From contig NZ_JXYE01000004.1 in assembly GCF_000967725.1 (NCBI RefSeq), positions 124,001 through 188,000 on the forward strand: a stretch of 64,000 bases of DNA, written 5' to 3'. A model generated the notes under the pieces. That model was not told the origin of the DNA. It did not search any database and was given only the letters and a program-made list of their open reading frames with translations. Positions 16,176 through 24,403 of the stretch are shown in pieces (within the stretch, counting starts at the first letter, position 1; each line of letters starts with the position of its first letter). Source of the DNA: Loktanella sp. S4079. GTDB taxonomy: Bacteria > Pseudomonadota > Alphaproteobacteria > Rhodobacterales > Rhodobacteraceae. The translations under genes were made by a program, and so were the position numbers.

Positions 16176-17522
16176 CTAGTTACTACCGTTCGCAACAGGC
16201 CCGAGTGCGTTCAAACCTTTCAGGATATCAATAGCATAGGCCAGTTGATAATCGTCTTCACGCAACTCTGCTGCGGCAAGCGCACGGGCGCGATCTTCTT
16301 CGATTTGGCGAATTTCGTCTTCGGTCAAACTATCGTTGTCGAGAGCACCACGCAGTGACGCCTCGCTTCTGGTGTTGTTTGCACCTTCTTCTTCATCCTC
16401 ATCCACGGGCTGCGGGCGCGGCTGTTCAACGATAATATCTGGTGAAATACCCAGCGCCTGAATCGAACGGCCCGATGGGGTATAGTAACGTGCCGTGGTC
16501 AGGCGCATCGCCCCATCGCTGCTCAGCGGAACAACGGTCTGGACGGACCCTTTCCCAAAGGAATTCGTGCCAACGATGATTGCGCGGCGATGGTCTTGCA
16601 GAGCACCAGCAACAATCTCGGATGCAGAAGCAGACCCGCCGTTAATCAGAACAACGATTGGCTTGCCTTGCGCTAAATCGCCCGTCGTCGCGTTGAAACG
16701 GTCGCCATCGCTGGCGTCACGTCCACGGGTCGAAACAATTTCGCCAGCGTCAAGAAACGCATCCGATACAAAAACCGCCTGATTTAACAGCCCGCCCGGG
16801 TTGTTGCGCAAATCCAGAATAAAGCCGTCGACATTGTCGATACCGCCAGCGGCTTCGACCTGTTCTTCGATCCCTTCGCTGAGGTTCGGAAAGGTCTGTT
16901 CGTTGAACGTCGTCACACGCAAGACAACTGCGTTGCCCTCGGTACGGCTGCGGACAGCGGTCAATTTGATGGTGTCACGAATGATCGAGACATCAAAAGG
17001 CTCTACTTCGCCTTCACGGACAACGGTAATGACGATTTCCGCACCAACGGGCCCGCGCATCAGCGTCACAGCCTCGTCCAAGGTCAGGCCCATGACAGAT
17101 TCACCATCGACCGCAGTGATGTAATCACCCGCCAAAATGCCTGCAGCCTCTGCCGGTGTGCCGTCCATGGGCGATACGACTTTGACCCAGCCTTCTTCTT
17201 GGGTGACTTCGATCCCGAGACCGCCAAATTCGCCGCGGGTGCTGACCCGCATTTTAGCTGCGTCTTCGGCGGACATGTAGCTGGAGTGGGGGTCGAGCGA
17301 CGTCAGCATTCCGTTGATCGCAGCTTCAATCAGCTCTTTGTCGTCGACCTCTTGGACATAGTCAGAACGAATGCGTTCAAAAATATCGCCGAACAGATCA
17401 AGCTGCTCATATACGCTTGTGCTTTCTTGCACGTCCTGAGCAACAAGAGGCCCCGCAACCTGAATTGTTGTTACCAAACCCAAAGCGGCACCGCCTGCAG
17501 CGGCCAATATCAACTTTTTCAT
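16176..17522 (-). CDS. ctpA: C-terminal processing peptidase, S41 family
   Basis: A 448-residue periplasmic serine protease. Start ATG 17522 follows AGGACG and gives the signal-like N-terminus MKKLILAAAGGAALGLVTTI; an upstream in-frame extension would mask it. The order is an N-terminal helical part (YVQEVDDKELIEAAINGML), a PDZ domain (GEFGGLGIEV to DGTPAEAAGILAGDYITAV), then the protease with catalytic Ser in NGGSASASEIVAGAL and Lys in NSFGKGSVQT. The tail from about 375 is acidic (VDEDEEEGANN). CtpA trims envelope proteins and cell-wall hydrolases. It lies 14 nt downstream of the envC-like gene, as in many alphaproteobacteria. Confidence 0.93.
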   Translation of the reverse strand: MKKLILAAAGGAALGLVTTIQVAGPLVAQDVQESTSVYEQLDLFGDIFERIRSDYVQEVDDKELIEAAINGMLTSLDPHSSYMSAEDAAKMRVSTRGEFGGLGIEVTQEEGWVKVVSPMDGTPAEAAGILAGDYITAVDGESVMGLTLDEAVTLMRGPVGAEIVITVVREGEVEPFDVSIIRDTIKLTAVRSRTEGNAVVLRVTTFNEQTFPNLSEGIEEQVEAAGGIDNVDGFILDLRNNPGGLLNQAVFVSDAFLDAGEIVSTRGRDASDGDRFNATTGDLAQGKPIVVLINGGSASASEIVAGALQDHRRAIIVGTNSFGKGSVQTVVPLSSDGAMRLTTARYYTPSGRSIQALGISPDIIVEQPRPQPVDEDEEEGANNTRSEASLRGALDNDSLTEDEIRQIEEDRARALAAAELREDDYQLAYAIDILKGLNALGPVANGSN

Positions 17523-17536
17523 CCTACGTCCTATGT

Positions 17537-18613
17537 CTATTCCAGCGCAAACCATGCATCCGGATATACCGGACTTTGCCCTTCCCTGACCTCAAGATAA
17601 AGAGGCTGCGCCTCTGCTTCTGTGCTATCAGGCTCGTTTTCAGTCAAAATACCGTTAACTTTTGTAGCGTCGCCACCCATTAACCCCAAAGGAGCACCCT
17701 TTGGGACAACCTGCCCAACTTCGCCATAAAGCGTATCAAGACCCGCAAACACAAATAATACATCCGCTGTGGGTTCCAAAATCACCACATTCAAATCATC
17801 CAATAGCGGACCACGATATAGCAATGTGCCAGAAACGGGCGCGGTAACTAAGGCCTGCGGCGCCGCTGCAATATAGACGCCTTCGCGATCACGCCCTGCA
17901 GATTGCACAATACCGGGCACAGGCAGCGGAAGGTTTCCCATAGGGGCCAGCGTCTCGCTCGGATCGGGGAGTGCGACGGACAACGCATCAGCAAAATCGC
18001 CAAGGCTTTCTGCGCTCGCCAAGAGCAGAGCAACTTGAATGGGGTTCTCTTCAAAACGGCTAGGTAGGTCAGTGCGTTCAGAAACCGCCTGCCCCAATGC
18101 AGCCCGCGCCGATTGCGCCCCGCTCAGGCCTTCAGCCAAATTGGCCTCGGTCTCCGCACGCAAAGCAGAGAGATCAGATAGCTCTGCGATTTGCACCTTC
18201 AAAGAATCAAGCCTCACCTGAATACCAGCGGCAACATCGCTGACCAACATCCCGGCTCGCACAGCGTCAAGCGGCGGTTGCTGGTTATGAAATGTCACGG
18301 GCTTGGGCGTATTCGAAATCACAGACAAGGCACCCAATAGCTGCCCCATCTCGTTTCGCTGCGCTACTAGCTCTGCGGATAATTCCGCCTCGCGCTCGGT
18401 TACTTGACGCAACCCCGAACGCACTGCAGCTAGCCCCACTTCATAAGCCTGTACTGTTTCGGTAAGCGCACTGATCTGTTCTCTGGCTCCGCCAGCCGCT
18501 TGCAATCGGCCTTGGGCGTCCTGCAATTGGATAATCGCATCACGCGCAACTGCATCCGCTGTCTGCCCCACGGCTGGAAAAGCCAGCCAAATCAATGCCG
18601 CTGCGAGCCTCAT
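17537..18613 (-). CDS. EnvC-like murein hydrolase activator with degenerate LytM domain
   Basis: A 358-residue protein with an N-terminal signal (MRLAAALIWLAFPAVGQ), a long coiled-coil region (about 25-190, rich in Leu, Ala, Glu and Gln) and a C-terminal M23-like domain (about 235-358: TAPVSGTLLYRGPL, LYGEVGQVVPKGAPLGLMG). The zinc ligands of active LytM enzymes are missing: the HxGxD site is absent and the usual HLHFE reads PLYLEVREG. Like E. coli EnvC it should therefore activate amidases rather than cut peptidoglycan itself. Its ATG overlaps the gpmI stop by 4 nt. Same operon as ctpA. Confidence 0.85.
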   Translation of the reverse strand: MRLAAALIWLAFPAVGQTADAVARDAIIQLQDAQGRLQAAGGAREQISALTETVQAYEVGLAAVRSGLRQVTEREAELSAELVAQRNEMGQLLGALSVISNTPKPVTFHNQQPPLDAVRAGMLVSDVAAGIQVRLDSLKVQIAELSDLSALRAETEANLAEGLSGAQSARAALGQAVSERTDLPSRFEENPIQVALLLASAESLGDFADALSVALPDPSETLAPMGNLPLPVPGIVQSAGRDREGVYIAAAPQALVTAPVSGTLLYRGPLLDDLNVVILEPTADVLFVFAGLDTLYGEVGQVVPKGAPLGLMGGDATKVNGILTENEPDSTEAEAQPLYLEVREGQSPVYPDAWFALE

Positions 18614-20124
18614 TTTTCGATCAAACTGCGCCCGGTCATTTCAGGTGGCAAATCAAGGCCCATTAGATCCAGCACTGTCGGCGCAAGGTCGGCCAAACGC
18701 CCATCACGCAAGACCGCACCGTCAGGCCCACCAACCAGTGCAACCGGAACCGGGTTGATCGTATGCGCAGTGTGTGGCCCACCCGTTTCGGGATCAATCA
18801 TTGTCTCGCAGTTGCCGTGGTCTGCGGTCACGATCATTGCGCCACCTGCCGCCTTCAGCGCAGCCAGCGCGGCGCCCAAGCCCTGATCGACAGCTTCGCA
18901 AGCCGCAATCGCCGCATTCAGATCCCCTGTATGCCCGACCATGTCAGGGTTGGCATAGTTGGTGACAATCAGATCGTATCCATCTTCAATGGCTTGAACA
19001 AAGGCTGTTGTTACCTCTGCCGACGACATTTCAGGCTGCAAATCATACGTCGCCACCTTTGGTGATTTCGGCATATAGCGATCTTCGCCTGGGGCGGGCG
19101 CTTCGACGCCTCCGTTCAAGAAAAACGTTACATGTGGGTACTTTTCAGTTTCTGCGAGCCGGAACTGACGCAAACCATGTTTCGCGACCCAAGCGCCCAA
19201 AGTGTTTTGGATATCGCGCTTTGGGAAGACCGTTTCAAACCAATCATCGTGGCGGTCCGAATAGCTCACCATACCCAGCAACCCGGCGAATTCCGGCTGC
19301 ACACGCTCAAACCCGTCGAATGCGGGATCAGCAATAGCGGCCAGAATTTCGCGCGCACGATCCGAGCGGAAGTTCAAACAAAAATACCCATCGCCTTTAG
19401 CAAAGCCAGCGTAATCGCCGATCACGGTGGCCGGGATAAACTCATCCGTTTTGCCATCCGCATAGGCTGCTTCGATCACAGCAATTGGATTTTCGGCGTT
19501 GGCCGCATTCCCTGAAGCCATGGCATCATAGGCCGTTTGAACGCGCTCCCAACGGTTGTCACGATCCATTGCAAAATAACGGCCAATCACGGTTACGATC
19601 TTGGCAGATGGAGGCAATCCAGTTTGTAGTTCTTGCATAAACGGGATCGCCGATTTGGGGGCGACATCGCGCCCGTCAGTAATCGCATGCACGACAACAG
19701 GAACACCAGCCGCATCCAAAGCCTGCGCCGCCGCAACGATATGCGCAATGTGACCATGCACACCACCGTCAGAGACAACGCCCATCAAATGCGCGCGGCC
19801 ACCGCTTTTCTGCATCTTCGCGATAAACGCTTGCAACGCCTCGGCCCGCTCAAATGTGCCTTCTTCGATCGCCAGTTCAATCTGACCAAGGTCCATCGCC
19901 ACCACGCGGCCTGCACCAATATTCGTATGCCCTACTTCAGAGTTACCCATTTGCCCACTGGGCAATCCGGCATCACGGCCATGGGTCAACAGCTTGGCAT
20001 GTGGCCCCTGCATGACAGCGTCAAAGTTCGGAGTGTTCGCCAATTTAGGCGCATTACCGGTTGCGTCTTCACGCAGCCCCCAACCATCAAGAATACACAA
20101 GACTACAGGTTTAGGTGCCGACAT
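18610..20124 (-). CDS. gpmI: 2,3-bisphosphoglycerate-independent phosphoglycerate mutase
   Basis: A 504-residue iPGM that interconverts 3- and 2-phosphoglycerate in glycolysis and gluconeogenesis using two Mn2+. Diagnostic motifs are VVLCILDGWGLRED, the phosphoserine motif QMGNSEVGHTNIGAGR, DGRDVAPKSA, NFRSDRARE, YANPDMVGHTGD and the C-terminal metal site TADHGNCE. Length and order match the family. The stop overlaps the start of the envC-like gene by ATGA. Confidence 0.96.
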   Translation of the reverse strand: MSAPKPVVLCILDGWGLREDATGNAPKLANTPNFDAVMQGPHAKLLTHGRDAGLPSGQMGNSEVGHTNIGAGRVVAMDLGQIELAIEEGTFERAEALQAFIAKMQKSGGRAHLMGVVSDGGVHGHIAHIVAAAQALDAAGVPVVVHAITDGRDVAPKSAIPFMQELQTGLPPSAKIVTVIGRYFAMDRDNRWERVQTAYDAMASGNAANAENPIAVIEAAYADGKTDEFIPATVIGDYAGFAKGDGYFCLNFRSDRAREILAAIADPAFDGFERVQPEFAGLLGMVSYSDRHDDWFETVFPKRDIQNTLGAWVAKHGLRQFRLAETEKYPHVTFFLNGGVEAPAPGEDRYMPKSPKVATYDLQPEMSSAEVTTAFVQAIEDGYDLIVTNYANPDMVGHTGDLNAAIAACEAVDQGLGAALAALKAAGGAMIVTADHGNCETMIDPETGGPHTAHTINPVPVALVGGPDGAVLRDGRLADLAPTVLDLMGLDLPPEMTGRSLIEK

Positions 20125-20191
20125 CAGATAATCTCCGTAATGACTTTACGCATGGTCTAGCGCAGCTGTGCGGCAAACAAAACACGCCCAA

Positions 20192-20226
20192 CCTCGCTTT
20201 GGTAAAAATACTCCCGCCGGAGGCGG
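20192..20226 (-). repeat. palindromic repeat acting as terminator of rlmH
   Basis: Read on the minus strand, CCGCC-TCC-GGCGG forms a short GC hairpin followed by GAGTATTTTTACC, immediately after the rlmH stop. This is the shape of a rho-independent terminator. The same element (31 of 35 bases) is embedded in cobN at 2352-2386. From memory, similar CTCCGGCGGGAGTATTTTT units recur in Roseobacter intergenic regions. Confidence 0.65.
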
Positions 20227-20228
20227 AA

Positions 20229-20699
20229 CTACGCCCGATGGTAAGGACCACCAGACAAAATCGAAGCAGCACGGTACAATTGCTCTGCCAGCATCACGCG
20301 CACCATCATGTGGGGCCAGACCATCTTGCCAAAACTCAACGATGCATCAGCCTGCGATCGCAACGCCGGGTCGATACCATCAGCCCCGCCAATGACAAAG
20401 GAAACATCCTGACGCCCCTGATCACGCCAGCTTGCCAATAAGTTTGCGAAATCTGGCGAGGACATCAGCTTGCCCCGTTCATCCATGGTGCAAATCAAAG
20501 AGCCGCTCGGAATCGCCTTTTGCAAAAGCGTGGCTTCGGCAGACATGCCGCTACGCTTTTTGTCCTCGACTTCAATCAATTTCGCCGGGCCCAGCGCCAA
20601 AGGCCGTCCCGTCCGATCAAAGCGTGTCAGATAGTCATCGTATAGGTCGCGCTCGGGGCCCTGCCGCAGCCGGCCCACAGCGCAAATGTGAACGCGCAT
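20229..20699 (-). CDS. rlmH: 23S rRNA (pseudouridine1915-N3)-methyltransferase
   Basis: A 156-residue SPOUT methyltransferase that methylates pseudouridine 1915 in helix 69 of 23S rRNA with S-adenosylmethionine. From ATG 20699 the protein begins MRVHICAVGRLRQGPE. The knot region shows SGSLICTMDERGK, VSFVIGGADG and the C-terminal MMVRVMLAEQLYRAASILSGGPYHR, which is nearly invariant in the family. The ATG overlaps the rsfS stop (TAATG), so the two ribosome genes are coupled. A longer reading to 20729 overlaps rsfS needlessly. Confidence 0.96.
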   Translation of the reverse strand: MRVHICAVGRLRQGPERDLYDDYLTRFDRTGRPLALGPAKLIEVEDKKRSGMSAEATLLQKAIPSGSLICTMDERGKLMSSPDFANLLASWRDQGRQDVSFVIGGADGIDPALRSQADASLSFGKMVWPHMMVRVMLAEQLYRAASILSGGPYHRA

Positions 20700-21055
20700 T
20701 AGCTTGCCGTTGCCGTCCCGGGCTGCCACATTTTTTCAAGCTGATAGAATTCGCGCACTTCCGGGCGGAAAATGTGAACAATCACATCGCCAGTGTCGAT
20801 CAACACCCAGTCACCGGATTCTTTGCCCTCGATCTTGGAAAAGGTTCCGAATTCCTGCTTCACGCGTTCTGCCAGTTTTTCCGCCATGGCAGTCACCTGA
20901 CGCGAAGACCGGCCAGAGGCGATGACCATATAGTCACCCATCTCGGATTTACCGCGCAGATTGATCTGCACGATGTCTTCACCTTTATCATCGTCAAGAG
21001 ATTGAAGAACGGTTGCCAACATGGCTTCGCTGGTCACAGTTTTTGGCGCGGTCAT
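20699..21055 (-). CDS. rsfS: Ribosomal silencing factor RsfS
   Basis: From ATG 21055 the protein has 118 residues, the usual RsfS length. RsfS binds uL14 and blocks subunit joining when nutrients are short. Family segments are DDDKGEDIVQINLRGKSEMGDYMVIASG, SRQVTAMAEKLAE, and GDWVLIDTGDVIVHIFRPEVREFY. AGGA precedes this ATG by 9 nt. A frame from 21157 would add 34 residues, but its ATG lies upstream of the predicted transcription start (about 21154). The start overlaps the stop of a 19-codon leader ORF with an AAGGAGG site. Confidence 0.93.
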   Translation of the reverse strand: MTAPKTVTSEAMLATVLQSLDDDKGEDIVQINLRGKSEMGDYMVIASGRSSRQVTAMAEKLAERVKQEFGTFSKIEGKESGDWVLIDTGDVIVHIFRPEVREFYQLEKMWQPGTATAS

Positions 21056-21111
21056 GCCGGTAATTCCTGCAGTGGCCGCATCTGAGGCCGAAGTTGAAAG
21101 AGACAGATCAT
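21052..21111 (-). CDS. candidate 19-residue leader ORF before rsfS
   Basis: On the minus strand AAGGAGG is followed after 3 nt by ATG (21111). The frame encodes MICLFQLRPQMRPLQELPA and stops at TGA 21052-21054, overlapping the rsfS ATG by 4 nt. The site is the best Shine-Dalgarno of the region, though the spacing is short. It may serve translational coupling of rsfS. A CTG 8 nt after the site, in the rsfS frame, is the alternative reading. Confidence 0.35.
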   Translation of the reverse strand: MICLFQLRPQMRPLQELPA

Positions 21112-21441
21112 TGTCCTCCTTAATACACGCCGTCAGAACCCCGGCGCAGGGCTGCACTTAAATTTAACAACGCAACTGTGTTTTTTCAATATTCGAATGC
21201 ATGCGCGACGTCGCGGCCCCACCCAATGAACAAATTTAACAAGTCGCACTGCCCAGACATTCAATTCCACACCCCAAGCGCGTCCCAAGGGATACGACGC
21301 AATCATGAGGGCTGATGACTTGCGTCAACATATTGTCCGGGCTGCACTCGTCGCATAGCCGATAAATTTTTTACGGCCGCATCATGATTTGGACTTATTT
21401 GTCTTTCACAGCTTGGCGTAGCTAAACAAATATTTCATTGA
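21112..21441. other. 330-bp gene-free divergent region
   Basis: Apart from the rsfS promoter and its AAGGAGG site, I see no gene here. The right half is AT-rich towards 21441 and must hold the promoter of the PilJ-N protein, but no convincing -35/-10 pair stands out. The decamer GGGCTGCACT occurs at 21149 and 21339, which may be chance. Confidence 0.4.
21161..21189 (-). promoter_or_regulatory. putative promoter of rsfS operon
   Basis: Minus-strand TTGAAA (21189-21184) and TAAATT (21166-21161) are separated by 17 nt. The expected start point is near 21154, leaving a leader of about 100 nt that contains the 19-codon ORF. Confidence 0.5.
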
Positions 21442-22383
21442 ATGGACGATTCTATGTTTTTTCCGCGTATGGTGCTGTTCGCACCGCTTGCCCTTGTTGG
21501 AACACTTGTCGCCGCAACGGCCGAAGACATCACAACCGATGCCGAACTGATCCAAGTCCAATATGACGTTGAATCTGATGGTGCAGAGCGTATCCGGATC
21601 GCTGGCCAGTTACGTACTTTAACACAGCAAGTCGCGGCGGCATCCTGTGCGCTCAGTTCCGGTATCGCGACCGACGAAGCACATGAGGTTTTGGCCAAGG
21701 CAACCGCTGAGTTCGACCGCTATATTGCCGCCCTGCGCGACGGCGACCCAGAACTTAACATTCTGCACCCCGAAACACGTCGGCTAACCTTGGTCGATAT
21801 CGAACATGTGGATACCGAATGGTCATCAATCCACGGTGCGATTGACGCGATTCTGGCTGACAGCACCGATGTAGAAAGCGCCCATATCATTGATGACCAC
21901 AACTTAAAGCTGCTTGAGCTTACCACCATTTTAGCGGCTGACATTTCGGGGCAATATGCCCACCCGTTTGAGATCAGCGCAGCAGATGCGATGATGATTG
22001 AAATCGCAGGGCGGCAGCGGATGCTAACACAGAAGATGGCGAAAGATGCCTGCGAAATCTGGGCGGACTATCACGCCGAAGAAGCCCGCGCCGACTTGAT
22101 CGAAACTGTGACGATTTTTGAAACCTCTCTCAAAGCACTGCGGTTTGGCATGCCTGAGGCGGGGCTTCAGGAAGCACCAACAGATAAAATCCGCGAAGAC
22201 TTGGACCAGCTGCTGGCACGCTGGGAAACCATCAAAGCGAATGAGCAAATCCTGATCGATGGCGGCGAACTCAGCCTCGACCAAAAAACCGAAATCTTTC
22301 ATGATCTCGAAGTCGAATTGGCAGAGCTAGATCACCTGCTCGATGAATATAAAGAATACGCAGAACGCACCCACAAACGCTAG
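21442..22383 (+). CDS. Secreted protein with two PilJ-type (methyl-accepting N-terminal) modules
   Basis: A 313-residue protein with a signal peptide (VLFAPLALVGTLVAATAED) and then mostly helices. Two repeats of the PilJ_N signature are seen: RIRIAGQLRTLTQQV (about residues 50-64) and MIEIAGRQRMLTQKMAKDAC (about 185-204). This helical module occurs as the periplasmic sensor of chemoreceptors and nitrate/nitrite sensor kinases. Here there is no transmembrane, HAMP or signalling domain, so the sensor module is free or periplasmic. A second ATG at 21454, with GGA upstream, may be the real start. The ligand is unknown. Confidence 0.75.
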   Translation: MDDSMFFPRMVLFAPLALVGTLVAATAEDITTDAELIQVQYDVESDGAERIRIAGQLRTLTQQVAAASCALSSGIATDEAHEVLAKATAEFDRYIAALRDGDPELNILHPETRRLTLVDIEHVDTEWSSIHGAIDAILADSTDVESAHIIDDHNLKLLELTTILAADISGQYAHPFEISAADAMMIEIAGRQRMLTQKMAKDACEIWADYHAEEARADLIETVTIFETSLKALRFGMPEAGLQEAPTDKIREDLDQLLARWETIKANEQILIDGGELSLDQKTEIFHDLEVELAELDHLLDEYKEYAERTHKR

Positions 22384-22396
22384 GTTTGCGCATATC

Positions 22397-22422
22397 GCGA
22401 CCCGCGTTCAACTGCGGGTCGC
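22397..22422. terminator. bidirectional stem-loop between PilJ-N gene and xth
   Basis: GCGACCCGC (22397-22405) pairs exactly with GCGGGTCGC (22414-22422) around 8 nt, in a 47-nt gap between convergent genes. Flanks are AT-rich on both sides. Confidence 0.65.
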
Positions 22423-22430
22423 AGATAATC

Positions 22431-23219
22431 CTAAAGATCAAAGGTCGCGAAAACTGGGGCGTGGTCGCTCGGCTTTTCCCATCCACGGGCATCCCGCAAT
22501 ACGCGGCTGGAATGACCCGCGTTCTTGATATCGGCACTTGCCCAGATGTGATCCAGACGTCGCCCTTTGTCGGCGGCATCCCAATCTTTGGCACGATAGG
22601 ACCACCAGCTGTACAGCTTTCCTTCGGGCACGTCGTTGCGCGTTACATCGGCCCAGCCGCCCGCATCCATCACTTCGGCAAAATGCTCGACCTCAATCGG
22701 AGTATGGCTCACCACTTTGAGCAGCTTCTTATGATCCCAAACATCGTCCTCACGCGGCGCGATATTTAGATCACCGACCAAAATTGATTTTTCTGGGGTC
22801 GCAGCATGATAGGCGTCACGCATATCAGTCAAATAGTCCAGTTTTTGGCCGAATTTCTCGTTTACCTCGCGGTCAGCAACGTCACCACCTGCGGGCACAT
22901 AGTGGTTATGGATCGTGACACCATTCTCAAGCCGTCCCGCAATATGGCGCGCATGGCCCAGAGCGGCGAAGTCTTCGGCACCTGCCTCGACCATTGGAAT
23001 CTTTGAGAAAATCGCAACGCCGTTATAACCCTTTTGACCACGCGCAACCATATGCGTGTAGCCAAGCGCCTGAAATTGAGCGAGCGGAATTTTATCGACC
23101 GGGCTTTTGCATTCTTGCAAGCACAAGACATCAGGGGCCTCTTCGCGCATCAACTTGGCGACGATGTCCTCGCGCAACCGGACAGAGTTAATATTCCATG
23201 TGGCAAGCGTAAAAGGCAT
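22431..23219 (-). CDS. xth: Exodeoxyribonuclease III
   Basis: A 262-residue AP endonuclease/3'-exonuclease of the EEP superfamily, used in base-excision repair. Motifs in order: TLATWNINSVRLR, VLCLQECKSP (metal Glu), YNGVAIFSK, LVGDLNIAPRE (Asp and Asn of the active site), LYSWWSYRAKDWDAADKGRRLDHIWAS in pieces, and SDHAPVFATFDL (catalytic Asp-His). The length is normal. GGAAAA precedes the ATG. Confidence 0.94.
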   Translation of the reverse strand: MPFTLATWNINSVRLREDIVAKLMREEAPDVLCLQECKSPVDKIPLAQFQALGYTHMVARGQKGYNGVAIFSKIPMVEAGAEDFAALGHARHIAGRLENGVTIHNHYVPAGGDVADREVNEKFGQKLDYLTDMRDAYHAATPEKSILVGDLNIAPREDDVWDHKKLLKVVSHTPIEVEHFAEVMDAGGWADVTRNDVPEGKLYSWWSYRAKDWDAADKGRRLDHIWASADIKNAGHSSRVLRDARGWEKPSDHAPVFATFDL

Positions 23220-23497
23220 GGTTTTCCATTCTTTCTTTGGCGTGGCAATTCAGACATCGTGCGCCTGCGTGGCAGGGCAAATACTGCGTTCGCGCCAAAT
23301 GCTACACACAACATGCGGGCCACGCCACCGAATACAGAACGAAAAGGCAACAAAATGCGCGGTTTTTCGCATTGTTTCTATATTCAGGATATTTTGGCTT
23401 TACATCAGAAACCCCAAGGTGCTCGTTGCCGCCGGATCGTCACATCCGGGCGCACCTGCCGCTCTGGCGGTCTGAACAATAAATAAGGAAGATCATC
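23220..23497. other. 278-bp divergent region between xth and the carbonic anhydrase gene
   Basis: No gene seen. Two small dyads are present: AATGCG/CGCATT (23354-23359 and 23368-23373, 8-nt loop) and CCGGAT/ATCCGG (23432-23437 and 23444-23449, 6-nt loop). The second lies 48 nt before the next ATG and could be a leader hairpin or operator. TAAGGAA near 23486 is the ribosome binding site. Confidence 0.4.
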
Positions 23498-24358
23498 ATG
23501 AAAATGAAATCAGCTTCGGTTGTCGCTCTGGCGTCGCTACTGGCATTCCAGAACGTTGCGTTCGCAGAAAGCGCAGACACTGTCGCAGACGATGTCATAG
23601 CCGCGCAGCGCGCAGCGCTTGCCGCGAATACGGATGGCGCAGGCTTTGGCCCACAATCACCCCGCGACATCTCGGTGATTGACGGCACCAATGCACGTAG
23701 CTTTCAGACCGCACCTGCATTTTCGCAAATGAACCTGTGCGACATTCACTTTCATGAAAACGCAGAGCACCGCGGCGGTGAGTTCACCGAATATGCTGGC
23801 AACGGCGACGGTCACGGCTACGGGACTGGCTTTAAATACGCAGGCGAATTGACCGAGGCAGAACTGGCCCCAATTGATGCACCGATCGGCGCAACCGAAC
23901 ATGGCGACCTGCAACCAGGCGATACGATCGAAGTACACTATGTCTTCTCAACAGCCCAAGCGCAGCCTGGCCCGACACTGGGTACTTGCTTGTCTGATGC
24001 AATCAACAACCCACAACTGCGGGTCGAGGCACAAGTCTTTGTGCTGGTCAATGACGCGGATGCCCTAGACTTTACCGAACTGGCCAAAGTTGAAATGGTT
24101 GATGGCCTGTACCAAGCGCCAAACATTCCAACAAACACAGGCGATGCGATCACTTACGCAGGTTCCACAACAGGCCCGAGCTACAACGAAAATGGCTCTC
24201 CTTTCCAAGTCACTTGGAACGTTCGTCCAAATGTCGCGCGCGTTGATATCAATACCGTTGGCACATGGTTCGAAGACAACGTCTTTGAAGAAGATCACGC
24301 CCACGGTGTGCGCAATCTGGTAACGAACCCAGATTTGCTGTCTGCCATCGCAGAGTAA
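23498..24358 (+). CDS. Delta-class carbonic anhydrase (probable)
   Basis: A 286-residue exported protein. The signal peptide ends near AFQNVAFAESA. The block MNLCDIHFHENAEHRGGEF (about residues 78-96) with His at about 84, 86 and 91 matches, as I recall it, the zinc site of bacterial delta-class carbonic anhydrases, relatives of the diatom enzyme. A second Cys in LGTCLSDA could pair with Cys81. Later blocks are IEVHYVFSTAQ and FQVTWNVRPNVARVDI. A periplasmic enzyme would speed CO2/bicarbonate exchange. The class call rests on recognition of the motif, not a search. Confidence 0.7.
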   Translation: MKMKSASVVALASLLAFQNVAFAESADTVADDVIAAQRAALAANTDGAGFGPQSPRDISVIDGTNARSFQTAPAFSQMNLCDIHFHENAEHRGGEFTEYAGNGDGHGYGTGFKYAGELTEAELAPIDAPIGATEHGDLQPGDTIEVHYVFSTAQAQPGPTLGTCLSDAINNPQLRVEAQVFVLVNDADALDFTELAKVEMVDGLYQAPNIPTNTGDAITYAGSTTGPSYNENGSPFQVTWNVRPNVARVDINTVGTWFEDNVFEEDHAHGVRNLVTNPDLLSAIAE

Positions 24359-24364
24359 TCAATA

Positions 24365-24395
24365 TGTCTCGGGCGTGATTGCCGCGCCCGAGACA
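24365..24395. terminator. bidirectional terminator stem-loop
   Basis: TGTCTCGGGCG (24365-24375) pairs perfectly with CGCCCGAGACA (24385-24395), 11 bp with a 9-nt loop, between the convergent carbonic anhydrase and asparaginase genes. No long T-run follows on either strand. Confidence 0.7.
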
Positions 24396-24403
24396 CGCAT
24401 TCG

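Noticed and set aside
21056..21157. 34-residue extension of rsfS
   Set aside because: The upstream ATG lies before the predicted transcription start, and the shorter form has the family length and an AGGA site.
21149..21348. GGGCTGCACT occurring twice 190 bp apart
   Set aside because: Only ten bases, no symmetry and no relation to promoters.
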